From: Pseudocercospora fijiensis CIRAD86
Lineage: Eukaryota > Ascomycota > Dothideomycetes > Mycosphaerellales > Mycosphaerellaceae
Direction: 5' to 3'
Assembly: GCF_000340215.1 (NCBI RefSeq)
Contig: NW_006921539.1
Location: 1,002,507 to 1,066,506, forward strand
Length of the DNA stretch: 64,000 bases
The position numbers and the translations under genes were made by a program. The notes beneath the pieces were generated by a model. It saw nothing but the letters and a program-made list of their open reading frames with translations. It had not been told where the DNA came from and ran no database searches. Positions 12,842 to 23,600 of the stretch are shown here, piece after piece. Within the stretch, counting starts at the first letter, position 1; each line of letters begins with the position of its first letter.

Positions 12842-13576
12842 ACTACTATACCTATAATAGCCTTTACTTATAGAAACTAGACGAGCTGTGTTTTTTAAAA
12901 AGACAAGATAAGATTAACACTTAAAGGCTACTAAACCTAGCTAATTAGGGCTAGCGAAACTACGAACAATAAGAACAATAACCCTCGGAAGCGAACAAAC
13001 CCTCGGAAGCGGACATTACTAGGTCTTTTAAGAGTAGACGCAAAGAACTCGGTACGATATCACTTAGAGCGGAGGCAGGGCTATAATACCTCGTACGTCT
13101 ACCTATTATAGCAGGGAAGACGCGCTCGTATTATAATTAGTCGAAGGCCCTCAATTCTTGTAGACACATATTACTTTACAGTTTATTGTATATAGGGATA
13201 GCGCAGTTAGAAGTTAGACATTGTATTAGAAGGTAAGGTTTGATATAGTTACATAATTAGGTAGTTAAGTGTTTAATTTAGCGCGGGCTAAGCAGCTTAT
13301 TAGACTTACTAAGTTAGCGGCAATAGAGGTCGTAGAATATAGATAGGCTACGAGGGCGCGGCCTTTAGAAGGGAAGCGTATATTAGAGCTAAAGAGGTTA
13401 TACGTAATTGGCATATAATTAGGCCGAGTGAAGCTAGGGTCTTAGTGCCTTAGGTAGGGCTTAGCGCTTAGCGTTAGGCTAACTCTTCTGCCTTCCTCCC
13501 TCTCCTCCTAGATCCTTATCGAATACTACCTATACCTACTACTACCCTATCTACCTGCTAACATACCCTTCTTATA
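12842..13576 (+). repeat. Additional partial LTR copy in direct orientation
   Basis: About 735 bp repeat the distal half of the preceding LTR (from about 12155 onward): the GAGCTGTGTTTTTTAAAA block, the CCCTCGGAAGCGGACA block, the GGGCTTAGCGCTTAGCG block and the CCTTCCTCCCTCTCCTCC tract all recur in the same order. It ends CCCTTCTTATA. No internal region follows, so it is a solo or truncated LTR placed tandemly behind copy B. Confidence 0.75.
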
Positions 13577-15330
13577 TTAGATCGAATAGGTCTATACCTG
13601 CTGCTATATATTCCTATAGCTCTGCTTTACTATAAGTACCCCTAATTAATTCTATATAGGATAGATCGACCTCTATACCCTTAGTAATTGCTAGAGGGCC
13701 TTCCTATACCGGATTTGCTTACTTAGAGCCCTGTTCTTAGTAGCTAGCTATATTCTTTAAGAGCGACAGAATAGTGTTATTCTAAGCCTTTAGCGTACTA
13801 ACATTACTCTTTAGCCGCTTTAGCTTATACTAACTATTCTCGTCTACTTCGCCGCTATTTAACGACCGTACTAATGCCGCTATACTAGCTTCTATCGTCG
13901 GAGGTTCTTTAGCTAACTCTCGCTTTGTCTTGCGCTTCTTAGAGGCCTTAGTACTACCGACTAGCCGTAGCGTTGCTAAAGAATAAGAGGCCGGCGTTAT
14001 TAAGGAACGAGAAGCCGCTAGAGTCTATAAATTATAGACCGCCTCTTTATTAAAGTCTGCCTCCGGATAGACTGTTTCTAGTAGATTAGTCTTATTCCGC
14101 TCTACTTCCTCGTCTATCTTATTTTCTTCTTTATTAATATAAGTATTAGACTTACTACTACTACTAGACTCGGGGTCTAGTAAGGGCGCTTTCTTCTTCC
14201 CCTTGCCCTTCTAGCTCTTAGTAAGGTTTAGTCTTACTCGCTAAGCATTAATAGCCTTATCTTCCTTCTTCTTAGTAGCATTCGCTTTATCTTTAGCTAA
14301 CTATTGCTTCTTAGCAATCGCCGCCTTTATTTTACTAAGCCGATTAGTATATTCGTTATTAAATTTAGTGCTAGAGTCTATATAGGTGCTACCTTGCTTA
14401 GGGTCGCGCTATTAGTTATAAACCTTTAGTATTGCCTTAAATACCTTCTTTAAGCTTCCGTAAGTAAATCTAGTCTCTCTTGCAAATGCTAGGCTAATAG
14501 TATCCTATATTTTAGGCTAACTAAGCATTATTATATGCTTAAATACTACTTTGCTAAGTACGACCTTCTAATAGTTAGTAAGACTAGTAGAGCCTATAGG
14601 CTAACTCGCTCATAGCGCCTCTTTATTAATTATACTAATAGCTACTTAATCGGCTTCTAATTAAGCCTCTAACCTCGCCTTTCTTCGAGCAGATTTACTC
14701 GCCTTGCGGTTAAGCGGCTACGGCGTATTTAGTAGAGGCATTTTACCTCGAAGGGCGGTAAGATACTAAGCAATAGGTTAAGGTATTGTCGTCTGTTACT
14801 TAGTCGACAAAGCGACTAGTTTACTACGCTTATTATAGATAAGCTAGCTATTAGAAGGTCTATAGAAATAGCTAAAGTTAATATTATTACTAGGCGGCTA
14901 AATAGCGCTTAGTAGTTATAGAGTCGGTATAGGGGTTAGAGACTAGGAAATAGCTATAAAGGCGACTAACGAGGGTTTTAAGAAGCTATTCTTATAAGAC
15001 ATTATTACTAGCAACTAATATACTAATCTATTTTATAGTAATAGTCGACGCGATATGTAGGAGGCTAGAAGCCCGAAGTTAGTACCTACGGCTAATTCTA
15101 CTATACTAAGCTATATTTACTTACTTAGCGATCTAATCCGGTACTAGAGCGGCCGCTCTAGCGCTAGAGCGGTAGCTAAAGGTAACACGTATACGCGCAC
15201 TGTTTACTTCCTTATTAGGCCGCCCTAGTCTACATTAGGGGCTAGAGCGGCACCTAGAGCGGCATTAAAAGGCGTGGCGAAATCCGTCTAATATATATAG
15301 GAGGGGAAGGCTAGGAAAACCCTAGGCTAG
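13577..15330 (-). mobile_element. RIP-decayed repeat with an unidentified minus-strand ORF
   Basis: Base usage is the same TAG/CTA-rich style as the chromoviruses and changes to ordinary sequence near 15330. On the minus strand a frame starting near 14740 (MPLLNTP) runs to about 13600 with stops at likely Gln/Trp codons. It is Lys-rich in the middle (IKAAIAKKQ, KANATKKKEDKAINA) and has an acidic/Ser stretch (PESSSSSKSN). I do not recognise the family. At its upstream end (15140-15275), GCCGCTCTAG or close variants occur about five times, including a palindrome near 15150. This suggests subterminal repeats of a DNA transposon, but no transposase motif was found. Confidence 0.5.
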
Positions 15331-16670
15331 GCCAGTTCCAAGACCGGGATGGTTAGATGATACATTATGCGCCACGCTGGGTGACTGGGTCTAAAGAAAT
15401 GCTTTAAAACGACCTCACTTGGCCATTTGAAAGTGACTGCTTCTTGGGATCTGTCGGTGTGATCCTCTGCTTTGTTCATGGTGTTCTTATTAGCTGCGGT
15501 GCCACTCGTGCATGAGCTGCACGACGACGATGACCTGGCTCCGGCGGCTATGCACGCACGATCACGTCTGGAAGCTGCTTCTTCAACTGTTCCAGGTAAC
15601 GTGACTACCAGTTCATGCGGGTCTAGCACAACGGTAGCGGAGCCGTGACTCCCCCGAAGCGCCAACGATGGCTGGGCACCAAGCAGCAATAGAGTTCCAT
15701 TACGGACGCGCATGGCCGCGCACCATCGTCAAAAATGCTCTTGTGGGTCAAGTTCGATGCAGTCGAGCGCTTAGAAGGATGTCAGTATGCATCGGCCGCG
15801 GCAGCCTTGCATATGGCTATGCCATTGGCAGTCTGCCACGCATGAGACCACGATCCCAGCCACTCGCTATTCGCTACCGCTACCGGTCCTCAGGATATGC
15901 ACCAGGTGATGAAGTTACTGTAACTGGCGTGTTCATGGATTGAGTTCGTATCTACCCGTCACCATCTCCCGCTTCCTCGGGTCCAGGGCAGACAGATGTG
16001 GTCTAGGAAAGCGGCATGACTCTTCGAGAGGCAACAACCTTATGGCAACCTCATCTTTTGTACGAATGTCCACTTCTTCCGAATGTCGCATCGATAATAG
16101 CAATATTTGCCCTTTTCACCCCACTCACGGAGGCAGCACAGAAACCAAGCTCTATCCTCCTTCAACATCAACGATGCGGGCCCTATTGAACTTGGCGCAT
16201 CCATTCCAATGCCCAACTGGCGAGTCTCCCTCCTACGAAGTTCTTGTTGTCTGGACTCGTTCATCCACAACCTCGAGAACGGTCTTGGTCCGACCCAGAG
16301 CAGATCGACTCGTAAAAGCCAGCACAATTCATTCGCCCCGTTTGTCAGAGGATGGCGGCGCTCCTTCAATGACATCTGGCCTGAACCACACCGCAAAGGT
16401 ACTAGTCGAAATGAATCGACAACCTATGGATGTCGACAAGATGTTCTGGAGGCATACTGTCGTATTGCCGCTTGGCGGAGAGTGGTGCGTTCGAGCTAGT
16501 CGAAACAGCGTGCATCTCGAGGCAGAACAAGGCCCTAAGTGAGAGCTATGCTTCGGTGCCCCATCTCAATTTGCAGTTACCATCATCTTCGATGAGACGC
16601 CCTTCGACCAATACAGACGTGCCTGCAATGCCGATCAGCGACGAGGCCAGCAAATCGTCAGGCCTTGCAC
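15331..16670. other. 1.3 kb with no gene I can support
   Basis: Composition is ordinary and not RIP-like. Several overlapping open frames exist on both strands (for example 15940-16542 plus, 200 aa, and 15327-15713 minus, 128 aa), but none shows a domain, signal peptide or splice pattern that I recognise. Confidence 0.5.
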
Positions 16671-18050
16671 TTACACGTTCAAGTATATCTTCAGTTCCGG
16701 CTGTGCCAGCTCCTGTTGCGCACCTTCAATGAGTCTGTCGAATTCCGAAGCCTCCATCCGGCCCACTGCTTTGAACAGGTACTCTGATACATCCCTGATC
16801 ATCTCTTGGCAGACTGGTAGGGCTTGTCGGCCAAGCACAGCTCGATCTGGCGCCGTGGGTCAGCTCTGAACGAGTGCAATTCTCAAAAGTGACATACCTT
16901 CGTCCCAGGCGCCCATTGGGCAGGGTATTTGATGGTATTGTATATCCACGAATCTTGCATCAGCCATGAGCTGCCTGAGTCGCGGACCTACTCTAGGATC
17001 CTTGCGTGTCGCTTGCAGTACTGCCGAGTACCTGTTCCACCATTCTTGCAGGAAAACAGTTGGACGTCCAGTGGACGATTGGAACATGGAGTGGAATTCG
17101 ACCATTTGCACCCAGCCATTTGGTTTCAACAACGCATGCAGATCTCTCACGAAGGACGGCCATCGATCGCTGTCAATGCCATCGGCCAGCAAGCGGCTGT
17201 TGATGAGGTCGAAGGTTTCTGGTCTCAGACAATCTTCGCTACGGTCCTCTCGAAACGGCGCGTTGAGATTCCACCTCTTCTTCGTAAAGACTTCGATGCC
17301 GCGTTCTTCGTCGTCTTCGTCTGCCTGGTCATCATCGTTGTCGACTTCATCGTCACCGACGCCGGTGAAGATGTCGACACCAGTGCACTGGAGAATGTCA
17401 GATTGATGCGAAATCGGGCTTGTGTCTCGCGTTCAGCGGGATAGCCTGGACATCTCGCTAATTTGAAGTGACGAATGCACTGCGAAATGGACGGGAGTAT
17501 CGTGTGTGAAGCGCAGCGTCAGCCAAACACCATGAGCTCAGAGTAAGCACGTCCGCTCCTCACACTCATTGAAGACGGGGCAAGGGATGTTCAGCACGTC
17601 ACAATACAGCTGCTCAGGTGTGCTTTGGAGCAGCTTCGCCAGACAAAGAGGCCAATGACTGATCTCTGGGGATTGCGTGCAGGGCGAACTGCATTTGACA
17701 CGTATATGAAAATGAGTGTTACTCACCAGCGCATCGGCCGATAGATTGAGCACAGAGTCTATCCATGCGCCCTTTCCGTAGCCGCAGTCCAGAACTTCCG
17801 CATCATTTCTGAGACGCACACGAGACTGGTCCTCCCAGCAGCTGCCGGAGAATGTCATTCACACTGTCGTATTTCTGCTCCTCATCCTGATGATTGCATA
17901 GGTCAGCTCAGCGGAAAAGGCGGGCGAGATGCGCAGAATACCCACATCGTCGACCGGCACACAGTGTATTCTCTGCTCCAGGGAGAAGCGGGCGTAATTT
18001 CTCCCGTACGCTGCAACGACGGCATTGTTTTGGGGTTGTGGCGTGGTCAT
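16671..18050 (-). CDS. LaeA-like SAM-dependent methyltransferase, four exons, one apparent frameshift
   Basis: Predicted class I methyltransferase of the fungal LaeA/UMTA type. These use S-adenosylmethionine; substrates are mostly unknown. Exons on the minus strand: 17946-18050, 17727-17886, 16898-17387 and 16671-16846. Introns: 17887-17945 (59 bp, GTGGGT..CAG), 17388-17726 (339 bp, GTGAGT..CTGACATTCTCCAG) and 16847-16897 (51 bp, GTATGT..CAG). The N-terminus has the NYARF..VPVDDDEEQ block typical of the family. Motif I reads VLDCGYGKGAW, then TGVDIF, FDLINSRLL and LLKPNGWVQMVE. The end is LKIYLNV. Joined exons give about 309 aa only if one base is removed near 17820-17835 in exon 2: QLLGG is in one frame and RVRLRNDAEVLD in another. 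It could be a recent pseudogene or an assembly error. Family confidence is high, integrity uncertain. Confidence 0.78.
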
Positions 18051-20334
18051 GCTACTGGAGCCTTAGCAGAATCCTTAGCGGTGTATAGCAAGCAGGGCGG
18101 TACCGGGCGCCAGGTTCAAGGCATCAAATCCTGGTCGTCCGGTGGTGTGGGAAGGACTTACATGAGAACAATGGAGTGATGGGCGGCGGGATTGAAAGTG
18201 GTCACCGTTATAGCATTGGAGTGGTGTGCAAGTGTAAGCAGACACTGTGAGAATGTACGTCTTTGGTCGAATTAGCGTGCTATACCAGTAGACGGCGAAG
18301 CGACAAGCCAACCATCCTAGACCGGCTCTAATGAAGAAGCGCCAAATGGCTCCGCCCGCCTGACCGCTGGGAGTTGCCCTGGCACTGACAGCTTTGCGTT
18401 GACAGGCTCTCTACGTACTAAACACTGTGTGCATAGCGTAGCGTGGGCGCATCAGAGAGGCCGGCGTGTGTATTGTCAAGCCACTTTGATGCATGCATGC
18501 ACGATGCGGTGCGATGCGATAACTTTACACTTGTGCGCGCGCGGATCGTCTCGTGTCGACGATTTTTCGAACAGCCCAGCCGAGCTTCCATGCACATCTC
18601 ACGGCTGTCTTTCCATCACCGCAAGTCGTGTTTGTGTTGCGGGCCTGCCTAGTGCCTAGTCCCGTCCCTACTGCCTCTGCCTCTGCCTCTGCCTCTGCCA
18701 GCATTATTGAATACATGTACTGTAGCTTCTCTTCTCCACCAGTGCTCGTTGTCTAGCGCTGAATGATCATGCACCACTCGAATGACTCGATGCAGATAAC
18801 GCCATACATGTGCGGCCTTCACTCTCGGAATGGAATCCTGCACTACGGCTGTACCCTGAGTCCACGAACCAGCCTGCTGGAAAGCATGCCATGTCCATGC
18901 CACGTCCATGCTTGGGCAGCCAGCCAGCCCAGCCCGCCCAGCCCGCCCTCCGCTGACAGGCCGTCATGGTGCAGAAGGAATGCCGAAACAACGCACACGA
19001 CTATCATAACCTGCAGGTGGCGCTTTGAACCTGCCGTCATCTGACTGTGGGACCCCGGCGTGTCAACCCTTTCCATCTCCCTGGGTCCGTACCAGAGCAC
19101 TGGGCAGTAGCTTGTATGTACGATGCAGGAGCCCGAGCCCAAGAGAGGAGGGATAGGCATTGCTTCCGTTCTGTGCGCCAACGACAGACACTGCTTTACT
19201 ATGCGATCGAGTTGAAACTTGGAAGCTCGAGCTGCCTCTGCCTCTGCCTCTGCCTCTGCCTCTGCCTCCCTCCGACCCCTCACATGAACCTTGAATCGAT
19301 CCGACCTCTTGGGAGGCTTGCTGATTGGTGAGCGAAGCTTGTGCGTGTGCCATGGCATGGCTTCATCAATCGAGGCGATGGGGCATTGTGGCCACATGAT
19401 GATCTCACAATTCATTTGGCCAAAGCTGCAAGGAAAAGGATCACCCCAGCTCTCGCGAGAGGCACCGTGCTGAAACGGCATGGCGGCGCGGTTGACATGC
19501 AAGGCAATACCATGTCTCCGGTATTAGTGGTTGCTGGAGTCCCACAGCATTGCAGAAAGCCCGAAGTCTCAATTATTGATGATTCTTCAGCGCTGCAGGA
19601 CACACTTCCGCCGGCCAGGGCAATCTCTCCCTTGTCGCTGGGGAGAGTTTCCCCTCACACCGCGCGATGGAGCAGATGACAGCCCACCTCTGCGCCAGTA
19701 GTGAAACAACGAGGCGGTCGCGTCGATGCATGGGAAAGGCAATGGCACATCCTTGCACACACCATTTGCTGAAATCCACCGTGGGCGTGATTGATCTCAC
19801 CATGGCTCTGCAAATTCGCCAACGATACCCGACGCTCGACCAGTCTTGAAGAATGCTCTTCCCTGTAGAAGTCAAAAAGCGGTGTGAAGACAGACGAGGG
19901 GAATCATGAAAATTGTCGCCCGGAAGCGTATCACAACAGTTCCGACAGATTGGCAACCTTCACGGGAGCCGGCACAACTAGAAAAACACGTGGAATTCCC
20001 GCCGATCTGGGTTTGACAACGAGTCGTGGAACGAACGACACGACAGGCAAAACGACGTGAAAGAAAATGTTCTGATCGTGATGCGACAGAATCATTGATT
20101 CCGATCCCGCCTTTGGAACGATCCATAAGCTTTCGATTGGGCTGCGCTGCTCGCCACTCCTCCCCAGGATGCTCCGCCGTACAGTGCATACAGTAATCAT
20201 ATGCGAGCATGTCCATCATCCAGCCCATGTCGAGCCAATTCCAATCGGGACCCCATGAGAGGGAAGATTTCGCTTGAGCACAGGACACATAGACACGTGC
20301 CGATTGTTTGGGCTGAATCCTGATTCCTGCATAG
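18051..20334. other. 2.3 kb intergenic stretch with hexanucleotide repeats
   Basis: No gene is supported. Two (CCTCTG)n tracts (18671-18699 and 19231-19269) and a CAGCCCGCC-type tract (about 18922-18950) create long but spurious frames, such as a minus-strand ORF with an EAEAEA run. The stretch separates the methyltransferase from NUP170. Confidence 0.5.
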
Positions 20335-20535
20335 TATCGGCTAGTTATTCTTTATTTTCGTCGGGTTCGGGATTTTATCGCTTGGCTACCTTATTCAGGC
20401 TTATTGTGCTATTTAAGAAGTCGCGCTATACGTAGAGACTATAGATATTTCCGCGTAGCTACTATTTTACCGTAGACCTACGTCACCTACCTATACTATA
20501 TAAATTTAGTAGTAATCTAGGGCGTGCGTAAGGGG
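20335..20535. repeat. Short RIP-like relic
   Basis: About 200 bp with an abrupt change to the TA/CTA-rich, TAG-containing style of the RIP-mutated repeats, between ordinary sequence on both sides. No domain can be read. It is probably a remnant of an inserted repeat. Confidence 0.45.
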
Positions 20536-20690
20536 GAGAGTCAATATCTAGTGCAAACCATCACAATTTCTCGTGTCTGTATTCGCGATGATGGTACATA
20601 TCCCCAGCTCAGCTCAGCGTCTCACCAAGCTCTCTAAAATCGAAACGCCATCGCTAATGCAGAGAACCCTCACTTCCACCGTCTTCCTCC

Positions 20691-23600
20691 TCATCTCAAC
20701 ACATCCCTAATCCTGCCCACCATCCTCAATGCACCTTCTCGTCCTTCCTGTCCCGAACTATTGTCCCTAGCCAGCGAATTCAAACACTCCATGACGAGAC
20801 TCAAATTCTCCTCACTGCCAAACAGCGCCCTCTCACCACTCCTCTCACTATCCGCAAACCATCTCTGCACAAGGTATACCATTTTCTCCGCCAACTTCCG
20901 CTTCTTACTAGCAGAATTCCATGGGTGAGCGTTGGAGTAGTACATGGTTTCAACGACGGGAAGCAGTGTCTCGGCTGGGATTTCCAGGTCGAGCATGAGG
21001 TCGATGGCCCAGGTGTCAGGCGGGTGTTCTTGGCGAGGTTCGATGGCGTATTCTTCGAGCAGAGGGAGGAGAGTGTTGACGGGGAATGTGGAGGGCGAAG
21101 TGCCGAGGCGGCGACCTAGGGAGTGGACAGTCATGCCGACGGCTTCCCAAGCCTTCAATTTCTTGCCGTGAACTGCGATTGTTTCTGCGCTGGTGTCGCG
21201 GATTAATTGCATCCAACTCGCTTTGATGTCGCCGGGGTTGCGATGATCGGCGACTTTGTATAGGAGAATACAGATGTCGTGGTACTTGGCGGCTTCGGCG
21301 TAGTCCATGAAGAGGCGTTCGACCGGGAGGATTTGGCCGTTGAGGGCATCGACGAGCTGCTGCTTTCGCTCTGGGTCTTGAATGCGTGTCTCAGCTCTTA
21401 AGCGTTCAAGAAGCTCTTGCTGGACTTCGGCAATGTCGAGGAGGTCGGAGACTTCGCGGAGGAGCCGTTGCTTGCTCTGTCTCGAATCTGTGATGATAGT
21501 CTGTCTCGTGCTGGCATTTGCGCGAGCGAGTGAAAGATACTCTATCCGCTCATCTAGAGGAATGTCAATGTCACACCGAGCAAGGTCAAGCTGGACAGTG
21601 GCGGCCTGAAGGTAATCGTTATAGTGGCTGAAGTATCGCCAAAGGAGATCCGCATAAAGCCTTGAGCCGTTGCTGTGTTCTGAGCTCTTTTTGCGGAGGT
21701 ACTCCACGACGAAGGGATTTGTGATTGCAAGGAGTCGGTCGGGCTGATTTTGGATATTGATGTAGAAGTCGTAGAGGTCAGTGAGGAATGCATAGTCGTC
21801 AGAGTTGTTGATGATGTCGTATGCCTCAGTCCGTCTCTTCTGAGCCAGAGAACGCTTTCCATCCTCCTCGAGTTCTGGCGCATTGGCTGTTGCTGCATCA
21901 AGATGAGTGATGACGGCGAAGATCAGCTCATATGCTCTCCGACGGGGTGCATATGCGCTGTCTCTTCTCGGGTCGGCGTCCAATGCGCCATCCTTCATCC
22001 ATGCCCATGCTCTCTTTGCCTTGTCTTTCTCGTTGGCCACTGTCAAGCAGAGTTGAATGGCACCAGCGTAGAAGGCCGCACTCACGTAGTCTTCGACAGC
22101 TCTCTTGAGATATTCATCGGATAAGCTTGCAGCGCATTTCTGGAATAGGCGCTGACTCTCGTTGAGCAATGCGCGACCAGGCTCACTCTGAGCACCGGTC
22201 TCTGTCGCTCGCTTGATCGCCTCTTGTGCCTTGAAGATGACAACATCGTCAGCGCTACAGAAGCTGCCACATCTTCGGCGCAGTGCTTCTGCGACAGTGT
22301 CGACATTGCTGCCGTTGGAGATGTTGCGATTGACTATGGCCTTCACTAGCTCCTTTGCGAGGTCTCTGCCTTCAGGACTGACAAATAGAGCTTGGAAAGT
22401 CAAATCGAGCGCTCTTCTCCGGCTTTCTTCATGTAGCAGTGCAAGTATATCCTCAATACGCTCGTCGAATAAGACGACCACGAAGCTGATGCCTTCGTTG
22501 ATGCTCTCAATCAGATTGAGCATGCCGTGCATGTAGCTGTGCTCACCACGAAGGGCGATCTCTTCTTGTCGGGTCTTGACGCGGCTGAGTGTGGATGGAC
22601 CAGACATGCCATCGATGAAGGTGCGATTGCGATCTAAGAAGCCGAGGAGAGAGGTCAGATAGCGCTGGAGGTCCTTGAGCTTATCAAGGCTGACGCCTGG
22701 CACGAATCTGGGCCCGTTGAATCCTGGCTTGGGGTTGTCAACGATGATCTTGGACCGCCAGACCGAACGGGCTAGTCGAGCCACGAAGATCGAGATACCT
22801 TCAAATCGCGGGCTCGGTTTGACATCCTCTTCAGGCGCGCGATTGTCAGCGACAACAGCGTTGGCATTGTATTCCGGGCTGCCACCGTATTCGACAAAGA
22901 CCTTTCGTGCCTTCTCGAGCACTTCAGGATCCGAAACAGTAGCGATGCGAGTGCCGTCCATGTCAACGCCCTGGCCACATGCAACTGCGAGAGCAGTCGC
23001 AGCTGTTTCGCCCCGACCATAAGTACGAATAAATCGCTTGATGTCGCCTTCCGTGCCTTCCTCGTCCTTCGAGCCGTACTTCATCAACGATGCAAACATG
23101 TCGACCAGCCGTCTCCGACGTATAGTCTGGATACCGGATGCCGTTACGATGGCAAATTCAGCAGATCTTTGGTCGAACTGCACTGCAAGTTCGTTGCCGA
23201 AGCCAACAGGCTGCTTTGTAGCGCCAAATGGATCCGTCAGCTCCGCAATCTCATACAACTCGTCGCTTACTGGAATCCACTGGCCATATTCGATGAACGG
23301 GCTTGTCATGTTGACGTCTCTCTGCATTTTCAAACGGCCGGTGTCGGTCGCAACGCAAAACACTTTTCTATTTCGAGTGGGGTTGTTGGGATCTCTCTGA
23401 TACGCCATCCAGTAGCCCGGCGGAAAGCGATATGCTGTTTCTATCCCTAGAAGATATGTAGATGTACTGTCGACTTGGCTTGATGGGCCTGATGGTTGCT
23501 GGTATGGTGCCAGTGCCGTTTGGCGGGACTGTGCCGGATTGACAGGTGCGTTGGGGTCTCTTGCTGGAAAGCGGATATGGGAGATCTGAATGCTGGAGGG

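Noticed and set aside
15327..16542. Overlapping open frames of 118-200 aa on both strands
   Set aside because: No domain, no consistent splice sites, and two strands compete for the same DNA. One minus frame has protein-like stretches, but stops break it and I cannot place introns.
18843..19502. 219-aa minus-strand frame with an EA repeat
   Set aside because: The repeat is the translation of the CCTCTG tract and the flanks lack any family resemblance.
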